NCBI GenBank assembly: GCA_964035545.1
Contig: OZ037767.1
Span: forward strand, 7,244,207 to 7,308,206
DNA length: 64,000 nucleotides
Reading direction: 5' to 3'
Origin: Bugula neritina
Lineage: Eukaryota; Bryozoa; Gymnolaemata; Cheilostomatida; Bugulidae
The position numbers and the translations under genes are program-made. Under the pieces are notes generated by a model. The model did no database searches. It had not been told where the DNA came from and was given only the letters and a program-made list of their open reading frames with translations. Shown here in pieces: positions 46,801 through 49,601 of this stretch. Every line of letters starts with the position of its first letter. Position 1 is the first letter of the stretch.

Positions 46801-49601
46801 GAATGCAGTAATAATACATGGAAGCGCTGAAGAAGCTGTGAAGTAGCTGTGAGAAGGCGTGCATACAGTAGAATTATGTTGAAACACCATAATAGTACAG
46901 TATTGTACGTATTATGTGAAATATATGACCATTGCTCATGCAATTTATATGACATAAATAAATTATATAGCTAAAAATTAAAGAAGTGAAAAGAGTTATC
47001 CATTGCATGAAATAGACTGCAATAATAGCAGCTACCCCTTATTGTCTTTACCGTTCACTATGATTTCCTCCTTTGCTGAAATAGGTTACACATGCATGAG
47101 TATATTTTGTATTTGTAGCTTGGATTTTTTTAAAATTGCAGCTAGATAACTTACTTATAACCTGTTAAAATGTATGACTATAAACAAAGGAAACTGATGG
47201 CAAATTCAATGATCCAAAAAGTTGATAAGAATAAAATATTATCAATAAAAGAAATTATATTATATGCCAATACAAAACTATTTTTATTAAATATACATGC
47301 TTAAAAACAGCTAAAGTATAGAAAATATTTTCGAAGTGAAGAGTTATAAAATAGTTTAGGAATAAAATATATAGTTATAGGCTGCCACATTTACGTACCG
47401 CTCTTCTTTCCTGTTAACTAAGGCTATTCTGCCATAATCCCAGGCAATCTTTCTCAAAACTCCAAAAAGAATTACAAGTGCCTAAAATATGGCATGGAGT
47501 AATATATAAAACTCTTTTACTGAAATAAAGTCTTGCAACAGAAAGCCATTCCAAATTGTTGCTACAAATCATTAAATTTAAAATTATAAAGATAAACGGG
47601 GCGAGGCCTGAAACGTAGTTGGAACCCCCTCTTGTTTCCTCTCCCTACGCCATCCTTGGGGATCATCATTAAATTAGAATTTTAGAATGGCAAGATGCAC
47701 AAAACTTGACTCTGAGTAAATAAAAACGTTCAGTTTACTGGTAATAGGGTTTCCCAGATGCAAGATGTCTTCAATGAAAATATATAATATTTGCTAGTGA
47801 GTATGTAAACACAAAGGGAGCAGCTTTGGTGTAGTGGTTAGAGTAAACATAAGGTCAGTAGTTCAAGCCTTAACACCAAAGAGCATCCAGTCATAAGTGC
47901 TCGGTGCCACACCAGAAAAAAAGTGCTTAACACAATTTAAAAACCTCTTTCCATCAGGGGTTCTCACAATGAAAGTGGCTATAAACTCACTGTGGTTGTT
48001 TTTAGGTAGACATTAAAGAGTCAGCCAAGGGGTTAGAGGTTAGGGGTAAAAGAAATTGGCCTAGTAAATCCGAAGTCATGGGTTCGAACCCCAGAGAAGG
48101 CCATTGGTGATGTTAGAAAGAGTATCCAGCCATAATTGCTCTTGTACCCATCTAATTAAGTTTTTAGCCCGATTTAACAAAAACCCTTTTCATCAGGGGT
48201 TCTCACAGGGATAATGACTATAAACTTGCAATTTTTATTTAAAGAAGGTGACCAAATGCGCTATACAAGTGTTACTTGCTCTCACTTCTCAGTACAGTGC
48301 GTGTTATAACTCGTCCTCTAATCTCTTTACATAATAATATAAATATTGATGCATGATGCTACAAGCAGAGTAATTAATTAATTGCCTGACAGTAAATCAA
48401 AAGATGGTGAGAAGCTTTGAATGATTGAATAGTGTTATATTATGTTAAGTTGAGTGGTCGTAGCAATACAGTAGACAGTATATATGTTATAGATTTCTAG
48501 CCACAAGGGAATAATATTTTGAAGCAACTGCTTCGTATTATGTTGATATAACTTTTTGCTAAGGCTGCAGAATCCTTACAGTCTATCATACAGACCGCAA
48601 TATTATATGCTATCTGTTTCAATCTAACCATCAACACAAATTATCACATGCTCAAGATTGTTCCCTATACGGACAAGTACAATTGATAACTTTTTATACT
48701 AAAACAGAAAAGTCTAGAGTTCAACTTATTGCGGCAGCTTTTTTGTATCAGCTGTCAGCAGTGAACATGATGATACAGAAACTCTTTCCATGTAACATTG
48801 GTTTGATTTTGGATTATTTGCTTGTAAGTTTAGTATAAAATGCAATAACTCGTCTAAAAGGAAACTAGCAATCTCTGAGAACCCACAGCTATTTGATTTA
48901 GCTGACTCTTTATACAACTTGCAATGCTATATTTGTAAAAATTACCACAGAATGATGTATATATATTTGAATTGAGCTCCGATGTCATCTATTACCTTAT
49001 ATATCCAGGAAACTTTATCTAAATCAACCATATTTCATAATGCCAAAGCCTAATGCTATATTGTTTTGCTGAAAATGAATGAATTATAAGTGCTAGCAAG
49101 TACGGATATGCAACTTTATCTATATTTAATATAGATTATGTATAATGTCCATACAGCAAATTGAACTTATCGAACATGCTAATTATAGTGTTGAATAATT
49201 AGAAACAACATTATTTTCTCTTGACTTTTTAAATAAAAAAATAAGGGTAAAAGGCATTTACCGGTACATCAAGAAGTAATATTAAAACAGCTGACCACTA
49301 CAGACAAAACACAATATAATATTGTCAACTATATTATACAATATAATATGAATTGGCTGTATAATAGAATATATTACTAACCACTGAAGATATGATACAG
49401 TATATTACTAACCACTGCAGATGCAACATTCATCAGCAAGTTTTCAGGAATTCCCTCAAATGTTCCTATTCCAGGAAGGACTGGAGAGTCTTGGTGTTGG
49501 TCACATGATATGTTGTACTCACTTTGGACACTGGCTAGCTTGTCTAACATGATGCCTACACGTATGTTATCATACTCATTAGTTCCTTGTGGACCGTTCA
49601 T
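22392..49601 (-). CDS. TMEM63: TMEM63/CSC1-like (OSCA family) osmo/mechanosensitive cation channel
   Basis: Multi-pass membrane channel of the TMEM63 family. Proposed coding exons in transcript order: 49413-49601, 47399-47481, 46241-46349, 45251-45425, 44320-44554, 43845-43978, 43397-43604, 42808-42933, 42104-42248, 41709-41815, 41365-41451, 41181-41243, 40160-40322, 39413-39518, 39062-39229, 38845-38960, 38523-38591, 37278-37394, 22392-22829. Phases agree throughout: 945 codons plus stop. Family marks are IPENLLMNV near the N terminus, WDYGRIALV after TM1, the hydrophobic [20 protein letters not shown] segment, SYIPKD starting the RRM-like loop, a Cys-rich CCCCHNCGC stretch in that loop, and the TM block [19 protein letters not shown] to [20 protein letters not shown]. 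The last two exons form a long acidic, Ser-rich tail. The Polinton lies in the last intron. The start at 49601 is the first Met of exon 1; an upstream exon cannot be excluded. Confidence 0.92.
23005..23135. repeat. Degenerate acatataac minisatellite at the Polinton insertion site
   Basis: Words such as acatataacat and catagaaca repeat up to the element's left border. The same words resume at 37080-37140 beyond its right border, including a second tctaacatata near 37131. The element therefore landed inside an AT-rich minisatellite. Confidence 0.75.
23136..23141. repeat. Target-site duplication, left copy (TCTAAC)
   Basis: TCTAAC directly precedes the element's AG end, and the identical TCTAAC follows its CT end at 37074-37079. 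A 6-bp duplication and AG..CT termini are the Polinton/Maverick hallmark. The flanks are repetitive, so a chance match is possible, but the exact abutment on both ends makes it unlikely. Confidence 0.88.
23142..23242. repeat. Left terminal inverted repeat, a 101-bp imperfect hairpin
   Basis: The two halves of this repeat are reverse complements (agtagtagagggtggatg against catccaccctctactact). They have two single-base bulges, an internal mismatched region and a central stem GAGTC-ttc-GACTC. The same 101 bp occurs inverted at 36973-37073 with six differences. The inverted identity continues only a few bases inward (ctatta). Such incompletely paired terminal hairpins recall poxvirus and parvovirus telomeres. 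Confidence 0.95.
23315..23452. repeat. Left subterminal inverted repeat with AT palindrome
   Basis: Matches the reverse complement of about 36696-36834 with scattered mismatches. It contains a palindrome (23332-23366, arms ataaattattata) with a 9-nt loop cgctgagaa at 23345-23353. The outer part is non-coding. The inner part (23379-23450) matches the 3' end of the fibre gene at the right end. Confidence 0.85.
23379..23450 (-). pseudogene. Remnant of the fibre gene's 3' end
   Basis: On the minus strand this stretch reads about 23 codons ending in a TAA stop. It closely resembles the C-terminal end of the fibre protein encoded at 36176-36769 (shared residues include LSTN, SLP and FSSYN). It lies in the same frame as the gene just upstream (23469-23993), directly after that gene's stop. 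I read it as the tail of a former fibre gene left when another module replaced the rest, or as part of an enlarged terminal repeat. The short length limits certainty. Confidence 0.75.
23469..23993 (-). CDS. Putative Polinton attachment/spike-like protein 1 (174 aa)
   Basis: Function not recognised. It is a tandem paralogue of the next gene: both share [14 protein letters not shown], the SGAEHNVP motif, a PxHKPxNxIL motif and an SEIT..ALPF motif. The N terminus (MNIYKFS) resembles that of the fibre gene at 35991 ([11 protein letters not shown]). This suggests a common virion-docking peptide with a different head, by analogy with adenovirus fibre tails; that is inference. The start follows a TATAATTATAAATG context. 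The ATG overlaps the stop of the upstream paralogue by 4 nt. No TM segment or signal peptide is seen. The frame just past its stop encodes the fibre remnant. Confidence 0.75.
   Translation of the reverse strand: MNIYKFSKVDITTNKAFISGFIGFSRFYYYENINSFTVDLINDYLVDKPIKITHALIQFYGDRFTWAKKRALYWTDKKIGLHIRNSVNPFDESKENLFYTISGAEHNVPYSKININKIVNANNNFSFTIALSSDYPSHKPDNVILIDTPTSEITTSALPFIYVYFKLYYNSITN
23990..24523 (-). CDS. Putative Polinton attachment/spike-like protein 2 (177 aa)
   Basis: Paralogue of the 174-aa protein downstream, colinear over its whole length. Shared blocks are LYWTDK (about residue 75), [17 protein letters not shown] and [10 protein letters not shown]. The N terminus [15 protein letters not shown] fits the xVYxFGxSxK pattern also seen in the fibre gene. 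The ATG sits in an AATATAAATG context. The tandem copies suggest duplication followed by divergence, as expected for receptor-facing proteins; function is not established. A minor structural protein is the main alternative. Confidence 0.75.
   Translation of the reverse strand: MSSVYIFGNSAKANIINEKPYITDIIIPSYFLFNGRLDNFEGILIRDFLVDEPIEITNILIQFYREQAHNTKELYWTDKRVSLEIRDSANTFKRDEAVENIFYYDISGAEHNVPFSEINVNKIIEANKNFLLTMTLSKTYPNHKPSNIILTDTPASEITDAALPFHYVLIKLYYNYK
24524..24925 (-). CDS. Adenain-like cysteine protease (Polinton PRO)
   Basis: Virion maturation protease of the Ulp1/adenain (C5/C48) fold, expected to process capsid and core proteins. Visible catalytic pattern: His59 in NGTHWVAWY, Asp74 in YYFDSFG, a Gln at 98 or 100, and nucleophile Cys107 in [10 protein letters not shown]. 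At 133 aa it is on the short side for the family but holds the whole core. It starts at an ATG in a TATAATAAATG context; the ATG overlaps the stop of the polymerase reading frame by 4 nt (24922-24925), and its stop abuts the next gene. Nothing in it looks broken. Confidence 0.9.
   Translation of the reverse strand: MSIKLKNKALSNIELEFAIKKLKIPNFRGVFSRNNLPIKPRKKECGILNLDDLMGNGTHWVAWYKNGNKKYYFDSFGLHPPLEIMKYLKPPIFYNTEQVQKFDTVICGHLCLYWLKKMSKHETPQLIINKLLI
24922..26544 (-). CDS. Protein-primed family B DNA polymerase, C-terminal part (split by a stop)
   Basis: Encodes the polymerase domain: an ExoIII-like [17 protein letters not shown] segment, the IRGG motif near residue 113, motif A with Asp148 in [12 protein letters not shown], motif [11 protein letters not shown] near 286, and motif C with the DTD at 386-388 in FTDTDSL. 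The long insert between motifs A and B is the TPR2 region typical of protein-primed enzymes. The first Met in this segment is at 26544, but the frame is continuous back to the in-frame TAA at 26596-26598 that ends the N-terminal segment. The two segments are one gene broken by a single nonsense codon. The Met at 26544 is therefore unlikely to be a real start. Confidence 0.93.
   Translation of the reverse strand: MDEKCLPPKEEFYSSLTESNISDEDYEHAQNVWKEFNIKTFREYHDLYMEVDVLQLADVFENFRNVCLKHYKLDPVWYYTAPGLSWDAMLKTTKLELDPITDVDQLLFFEKAIRGGVSMISHRYAKANNKYMENYNASEPSSYITYLDANNLYGWAMSKNLPVGNFKWMTEKRCKELEKNKFFPPSFLEVDLEYSQKLHGSHKDYPFCPERLTVNKVEKLVPNLNNKRNYVIHYKALEQCLMYGIKLTKIHRGITFNESNKLEKYIKLNTELRTLAKSDFEKDFFKLMNNSVFGKTMENIRNRVNIKLVTSESEAKKLTNQPNFKSFTIFSENLVAVHMNVTKLKFDKPVYLGAAILDISKILMYDFHYEYIKPKYGNKAQLLFTDTDSLMYHIKTENFYEDILPDIENKFDTSNYPKNHKLLNNKNKKVIGKFKDEAGGKQITEFVGLRAKLYSYKMDEIEEKKCKGINKITRNNRITFNDYKECLLTRRDQLRMMNVLRSHKHTMYAETINKVALSSEDDKRIILEDGITTVPYGYNK
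26596..28578 (-). CDS. Protein-primed family B DNA polymerase, N-terminal part (exonuclease half)
   Basis: Order of parts in 660 aa: a SAP-like DNA-binding motif (about 8-38), a conserved CFMWAIL block (Cys254) with HYAYIKNL (His344), a Cys/His finger (Cys369, Cys372, His385, Cys389), ExoI with Asp425 and Glu427 in YADFECF, an inserted treble-clef HNH module (CHIC at 523-526, RDHCHL, HCN), and ExoII with Asp574 in [10 protein letters not shown]. It replicates the element together with the downstream segment. It ends at a TAA in the middle of the exonuclease/polymerase junction, in the same frame as the next segment. The ATG lies in a TATATAAATG context. Without readthrough the product would have the exonuclease motifs but no polymerase site. 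Confidence 0.92.
   Translation of the reverse strand: MEFNTKITVKALKALAKERGLKRYSRLGKAELIRLLSPMDEPVPNIGQAPLIPTPAKKIMREIFTQTTRNIKKWVKGIVKPIAKIVNPIKDKIMALYNQPKLKEQAAKGWFQTYEIKGLPKYDINSFSKLVKLNVIELLKPTIKVKIFMYCEMEKINVRTGETIVEIMPFTSNIETILESTNINEIYDEIIERIKENFASLNAKGSSWMFKAIKKMEININKYQPLNGSSWIDLPKEIKLKKAVINPKNEDNKCFMWAILMSVHTPKNHPERINNYKEYVNKVLWEGVEFPATKKSIDAFEEVNSNFGINVFTWDGKTINLWKKTKNQGKIINLFYISDDKKSHYAYIKNLNKLLGSQINKRVSAKHICVNCMNSFRSNESLKKHQDWCLSNNGVTTVFPKIKNKIKFQSSHHCRSMRVPFTVYADFECFTKPIQSCQPNSQKSYTNQYQQHEPSGFGYYIVSVTGECEYRSYTKQYEDEDIGELFMRLLELDIKNLYKKHKFPKPMEISASEQESFELAEICHICEEKLGNDRVRDHCHLTKNYRGAAHEHCNLNYKIPKFYPIFIHNLSGYDAHLFIKNLGGEPSCIPNTEEKYISFSKKLLVDEFTNNKGKKVKVTREIRFLDSYKFMSSSLASLVANLKRDDFKHLSEHFKGRQLD
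28636..28872 (-). CDS. Small basic Polinton protein, unknown (78 aa)
   Basis: Not recognised. Mostly helical and basic, with Lys-rich stretches such as QAKQKKY and [17 protein letters not shown] prefer the Met at 28872 over the one at 28902: the upstream ten residues ([10 protein letters not shown]) come from the AT-rich leader, and the downstream Met fits the spacing of the TATAATATG context. It is divergent from the + strand gene at 28915, with 42 bp between the two start codons. Possibly a DNA-binding or core protein; that is a guess from charge alone. Confidence 0.6.
   Translation of the reverse strand: MEFTIELLDKLIAQAKQKKYIPLPEHTFMRLTDYSTLNINSVSNEDRNKLFKHFNKNLTSRRKVTKLKAQINKILEDV
28915..29394 (+). 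CDS. Putative two-TM membrane protein with coiled coil (159 aa)
   Basis: Unknown function. Residues 1-30 are a charged helix ([18 protein letters not shown]) likely to form a coiled coil. Two hydrophobic segments follow (about 36-60 with [21 protein letters not shown], and about 67-86 with [18 protein letters not shown]), then a charged helical tail. The arrangement resembles SLATT-type membrane proteins, but I cannot show homology. It starts at an ATG in a TATATAAATG context and is one of three gene segments on the + strand of the element. It may be an accessory or virion membrane protein. Confidence 0.75.
   Translation: MDFRREKLELLNDEIIKLENEYEQKLNRFNWLSKSLKIISGLCGTTNLICGVIITALLNANVTKQTLLPLSIIVSIMSVITTSISSQDAKLIKSTLMYLDVYTFIKDSKLEINSMLSKFLSDSHIDEGEYDAITEKYKNINSVILDKKSDIIIARNNVC
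29395..29545. other. Non-coding gap inside the Polinton with an orphan promoter-like repeat
   Basis: No gene is seen. Between 29508 and 29534 lies a 27-bp exact copy of 29943-29969, the sequence over the start of the 132-aa gene and the end of the 189-aa gene. Here the start codon is not preserved (the minus strand reads TATATAAATAC). I interpret it as the promoter of a lost gene or a partial duplication. Confidence 0.7.
29546..29944 (-). CDS. Unknown Polinton protein (132 aa)
   Basis: No family recognised. The N-terminal two-thirds is rich in short beta-like repeats with Ile, Tyr and Lys: [46 protein letters not shown]. It looks like imperfect MORN/YD-type hairpin repeats. The C-terminal 35 residues look helical ([19 protein letters not shown]). 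It starts at an ATG in a TATATAAATG context, 20 bp downstream of the 189-aa gene's stop. Its position next to capsid genes makes a virion role possible. Confidence 0.7.
   Translation of the reverse strand: MVDPTVITYKSLDGTPITETIYKTSEYEKRMYESGNLKEIIIYKNFNILDEMTNPSNECGLLEERVYNNKKEIIYKENDGKLKIKTIYKTKEIIQELNVGLMNYAAARILSFFTKLKYAENEIEKRRNDALH
29964..30533 (-). CDS. Gly-rich putative virion protein with membrane-active segment (189 aa)
   Basis: The middle (about 78-115) is a Gly/Ala/Leu-rich amphipathic or hydrophobic stretch ([19 protein letters not shown]). It is followed by three GxGLYLK/GEGLIL-type repeats ([26 protein letters not shown]). Proteins with this layout are common in Polintons and related animal elements and are thought to be minor virion components; an adenovirus pVI-like membrane role is only an analogy. 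It lies directly downstream of the penton gene on the same strand. The start is ATG in a TATATAAATG context. No broken features are seen. Confidence 0.75.
   Translation of the reverse strand: MGYCEIIGNVPQAQKQKIMNAYRSGKGCVIKLPLESGNDKLVVTKTQNDNILKALNANKKNVTLEMSPSLVKTNASMSGGFLGALLGIATRVIPTLLKTIIPGVLSGAASAGVERAIKGKGLYLKKGGCVCSVEPNLNGSITLKPVASSNLMKGNGLYLKQGSSYIKGEGLILGPNSPFKNIPLLGMLL
30546..31304 (-). CDS. Polinton minor capsid protein (single jelly-roll penton)
   Basis: Expected to form the pentameric vertices of the icosahedral capsid and to carry the fibre or spike proteins. At 252 aa it has the usual length. Recognisable landmarks are FPNIS after a short beta strand, [15 protein letters not shown], the DVLGF motif, [17 protein letters not shown] in the second half, and a C-terminal [21 protein letters not shown]. 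These match the Polinton penton family in order. It sits directly downstream of the MCP, with one gene's stop abutting the other's start. ATG in a TATATAAATG context. The frame is intact. Confidence 0.9.
   Translation of the reverse strand: MENKLLREIADNTASKQTMTIGVTDTKTRIITQLNPPIELNKNKKYEMCLISLDTFYSFPNISTDRNSYRWSKDGGTTWHLVLLPVGVYELDQLEEAIQDEIVKEGGNRNGITLQANKVTFRIILKLKPNYQIDFNVENSLRDVLGFDAAIYNQPYIEATNIVNILNINAIHVQVDCINGSYIDGTYKPVIYSFFPSVSPGYKIIEKPHNLIYLPVHVKYIKTLTVTVTDQKGNLLDLSGEQLSIRFHLREV
31305..32579 (-). CDS. Polinton major capsid protein (double jelly-roll hexon-like)
   Basis: Main building block of the predicted icosahedral capsid; trimers form pseudo-hexameric capsomers. At 424 aa it fits the Polinton/adintovirus MCP size. 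Landmarks in order: [36 protein letters not shown] with the first beta strands, [52 protein letters not shown], and the second jelly roll containing [11 protein letters not shown] and [13 protein letters not shown]. It is the most CpG-rich gene of the element. ATG in a TATAATAAATG context, upstream of the penton gene. No stops or frameshifts are visible. Confidence 0.93.
   Translation of the reverse strand: MDSLNITQKIVLDTSIERDQVHEYEPVTETNLDNPGEIRIVINQQDLYVQPSKSYLIIEGRLTKADGTAYADADLVTLTNNGMAYLFKSIRYQLDGHDLEYINNPGHASTMMGLLTYPDDYGKSRGLNQLWSKDTTATAAAANLGFNARQIYIIQKPDPKGTFSIKVDLRHLFGFADDYEKVLYGIKHQLTLVRDTNDNAIYRANGVDAGKITLDKVSWWMPHITPSFEMKHKLYKIIESKAQLPLIYRSRWCDSIAVPQTTNFTWRLGSRGDTEKPKYIIVGFQTNKTESQTTNPAVFDHVNVKSVYAMLNSERYPEVDYDIDFAKMKFSRVYGDASKFCGEYYGINELIAYSNVLPSEYKDFYALFVIDVSKQSEALKSSVANIQLRVQFSQNVPANTQAYALILSDKTMSLSSDGNNLKVI
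32601..32912 (-). CDS. Small basic core-like Polinton protein (103 aa)
   Basis: Strongly basic, with a [17 protein letters not shown] segment, an Ala/Gly/Lys stretch ([16 protein letters not shown]) and KKRRQKK. The layout recalls the small basic core proteins (pX/Mu-like) of adenoviruses and adintoviruses that condense DNA in the virion; homology is inferred from charge, size and position. It lies between the MCP and the 268-aa conserved gene, with a TATAATAAATG start context. A nuclear-targeting or membrane role is an alternative. Confidence 0.7.
   Translation of the reverse strand: MYVYDKRQRLQRHYAGGGIFDTIRNVVTKIASNSSVRELGKKAIAKAGTAAGEKIVNAIKKRRQKKLNAKSQAILQKLNLAKDVLNNSNISNILEGSGQAIAY
32916..33722 (-). 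CDS. Conserved Polinton protein of unknown function (268 aa)
   Basis: The N-terminal 45 residues are a charged helix ([17 protein letters not shown]). The central domain has a [20 protein letters not shown]-type signature followed by [13 protein letters not shown] and DLANYANIL. This corresponds to the Polinton-associated family I know as PY or DUF8207; that assignment is from memory of the motif pattern. The C terminus is helical ([20 protein letters not shown]). It precedes the core-like and MCP genes on the same strand, so a virion or assembly role is plausible. ATG in a TATAATAAATG context. The upstream region carries a 31-bp tandem repeat. Confidence 0.78.
   Translation of the reverse strand: MSYLKIHDPIKRDKTVQDFISRKNKLKENFKRERERELNAAMAQEKYFEPVTTSQAQTTDALKQLLTLPNYNVQPAITDGVINLDEFTQNALAGLEPGAYNVKWDGNRHVIGTKPISFNDGKIIFDIEEYPATRGLLSLLTRKTPIGYDDNDLANYANILDNSGAIYQSKHGPIDKNSEKWKNIVRPIWEQLYPQRAKLADSKKAKRQVGDRVVYLSSDPNALVERLEFLISSAKAGNTGVRNEIVSILDELLRMKIITRDYYKSILV
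33741..33853. repeat. 31-bp tandem repeat, 3.6 copies
   Basis: Three exact 31-bp copies plus a 20-bp partial copy. Each contains tgtccacatttgtgtccac and ttttgtgtctag. The array fills the gap between the conserved 268-aa gene and the integrase gene, and its last bases overlap the integrase stop codon. Its G/T-rich composition differs from the rest of the element. Confidence 0.95.
33852..35216 (-). CDS. Zn-ribbon / phospholipase A2-like / integrase / chromodomain fusion
   Basis: One uninterrupted frame of 454 aa. Residues 1-40 form a Cys-rich ribbon (Cys3, 4 and 6, then Cys31, 34 and 36). Residues 55-125 resemble parvovirus-type PLA2: the Ca-loop GPG at 67-69, Asp90, and catalytic His99-Asp100 with Tyr103. 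Residues 175-330 are a retroviral-type integrase core with Asp188 (AADLVDM), Asp248 (LWVDKG) and Glu277 ([10 protein letters not shown]). Residues 416-454 form a chromodomain ([20 protein letters not shown]). The integrase would insert the element; the PLA2 fold in virions is used for membrane passage. The D-to-E spacing is 28 residues, shorter than the roughly 33-35 usual in this fold. The start shares an 18-bp palindrome with the divergent ATPase gene. Confidence 0.9.
   Translation of the reverse strand: MYCCKCKTKTKTLNYEKRVSKNNRLMGYGNCGQCGCKKTTFVGSGLANNLINNLPFELHYPGHNFLGPGTKLNKRLNDDMTPKEWSKPVDRDDAIAMRHDVCYALNKDTKTRNEICDKNMLDELKAIPNPTPAEQRHSRFASAIIGAKKRLGWGWTNELAEELHKPVQKKFRKRRIWVSGIDNIWAADLVDMTEFAKFNNGYKYLLTVIDVFSKYGWIIPLKNKTGKATALALKTILTRRKPQHLWVDKGKEFYNKDVKSLIDLYSTENEEKSSVVERWNRTMKERMFKYFSANNTYKYIDVLKDLVKRYNETKHSSIGMTPIEASDPSNENKVRVKLYPNLPAPSKPKFAIGDRVRIPRKKRTFEKGYTVRWTEEVFTISKILYTNPTTYKLTDSGGEEIQGSFYEQELQKTSQEMYRIERVIKKKGKKALVKWLGYPDSQNSWVNLNVLERL
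35214..35231. promoter_or_regulatory. Palindromic divergent start region CATTTATTATAATAAATG
   Basis: A perfect 18-bp palindrome contains the start codons of the integrase fusion (35216 leftwards) and of the ATPase (35229 rightwards), only 12 bp apart. Each strand reads TATAATAAATG into its gene. This is the minimal form of the TATA..TAAATG context seen at nearly all of the element's genes, so it probably works as a two-way promoter/initiator. Confidence 0.75.
35229..35987 (+). CDS. A32/FtsK-HerA-type genome-packaging ATPase
   Basis: Expected to pump the element's DNA into capsids. At 252 aa it has Walker [10 protein letters not shown] at 30-38, Walker B LIIFDDL with Asp141-Asp142, and the downstream [18 protein letters not shown] block that follows Walker B in Polinton and poxvirus A32-like ATPases. 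The start is fixed by the TATAATAAATG context shared with the divergent integrase gene. It is followed after its TAA by the fibre gene, whose own TAAATG overlaps the junction (ccgtaataaatg). The frame is intact. Confidence 0.93.
   Translation: MEIENLSWKNEINRNNNPLLPKSIRGLIVGKSGCGKTTLLCNLLLQPNWLDYDKLMIYGKSLSQPEYINMRKAFERKLTKEEILNFFKNSDAIINSGINVTRILKNSRGNGNINAEFIESSDDVYDPSELDVNNKNLIIFDDLMLEKQKTCESYYVRGRHNNVDCFYLSQNYFKLPRNTIRENANFICLFPQDGKNLNHIYQDHVTGDLTLNEFKNFCYKGWQKPHGFITLDLSSSKNNGRYRHGLDEFYIP
35991..36209 (+). CDS. Fibre-like protein, N-terminal frame (frameshifted)
   Basis: The N terminus, [15 protein letters not shown], resembles the starts of the two spike-like genes at the other end. It is followed by [20 protein letters not shown] and DVATKN, the signature found before the shaft of phage-type tail fibres. 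The frame then leaves the homologous path near 36160 and stops at 36209. The remainder continues in another frame from before 36176. The cause is a single-nucleotide indel around 36158-36165. Expected role: capsid vertex fibre for host attachment. Confidence 0.8.
   Translation: MSVYKFGGSGKISSINTKKFVLINGSSTLTGTLDMGENKISRVIDPADDQDVATKNTLTIRVCLKYYILLIN
36176..36769 (+). CDS. Fibre-like protein, shaft and C-terminal frame
   Basis: At least four tandem repeats of about 40 residues. Each has KLTVST..GN, [11 protein letters not shown] and INNFAxxKIQP-type blocks, as expected for an elongated trimeric beta shaft. The DNA repeats are also visible (aattaaccgt.tcaact.ttcgggtaatg). The last 25 residues ([19 protein letters not shown]) are duplicated in decayed form at the element's left end. 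The first Met here is internal to the original gene; the true N terminus is in the overlapping frame starting at 35991. There is no obvious globular head. Confidence 0.8.
   Translation: MPKILHPINQLTISTDDGRVIDSDLKVDDVVTKINVSNYAVPLIRDPSEKLTVSTNTGNIVDSNLSVSDVVTTSNINNFAINKIQPANEKLTVSTTSGNVADSSLSVSDVITTSNINNFAMNKIQPIIGGKLLMLSSDGNIVETGINISDLITINNINNYAIPKLQGAVGNKLVLSTNDGDITESTESLPVFSSYNV
36696..36834. repeat. Right subterminal inverted repeat with AT palindrome
   Basis: Inverted counterpart of 23315-23452. It includes the last codons of the fibre gene and, beyond the stop, a palindrome (36782-36816) with a 9-nt loop cgttgagaa. The loop runs in the same + strand direction as in the left copy, although its surroundings are inverted. 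Confidence 0.85.
36835..36972. other. Non-coding right arm of the Polinton with nested repeats
   Basis: No gene is seen. A near-identical word (taaaacgtacaatt) occurs at about 36875 and 36925, and inside it lies an inverted pair gggacagt/actgtcc, so 36872-36941 could form a stem-loop. An A tract follows at 36951-36965. Confidence 0.65.
36973..37073. repeat. Right terminal inverted repeat, a 101-bp imperfect hairpin
   Basis: Reverse complement of the left terminus with six substitutions, ending in ..ctactact directly before the TCTAAC duplication. It folds on itself like the left end, with the same bulges and central GAGTC-GACTC stem. Confidence 0.95.
37074..37079. repeat. Target-site duplication, right copy (TCTAAC)
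   Basis: Directly follows the CT terminus of the element and matches 23136-23141. Confidence 0.88.
38341..38478. repeat. Palindromic MITE-like element in a TMEM63 intron
   Basis: The arms acccgaacaagacaaagtgg and, read inverted, acccggacatgacaaagcgg, each continuing to ataggtgagaa, flank a (TATA)-rich centre. The whole forms a hairpin of about 138 bp between exons at 37278 and 38523. No coding capacity. Confidence 0.75.
47816..47995 (+). mobile_element. tRNA-derived SINE copy, core-truncated
   Basis: It has a gggagcagctttggtgtagt head with an A box (tagtggttagagtaaa), a weak B box (agttcaagcc), the word agagcatccagtcataa, and the tail tctttccatcaggggttctcac then gtggctataaactc. It lacks part of the core seen in the next copy. 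It lies within TMEM63 intron 1. Confidence 0.75.
48017..48232 (+). mobile_element. tRNA-derived SINE copy
   Basis: Head aggggttagaggttagggg, B box GGGTTCGAACCCC, core ggccattggtgatgttagaa and agtatccagccataattgct, then ttaagtttttagcccgattt, and the tail catcaggggttctcacagg followed by gactataaactt. It is only about 20 bp from the previous copy, same strand, in TMEM63 intron 1. Confidence 0.82.

Noticed and set aside
47580-47680. GC-richer patch (gggcgaggcctgaaacg)
   Set aside because: Too short to assign; it may be a transposon scrap, but no repeat structure or coding content was found.
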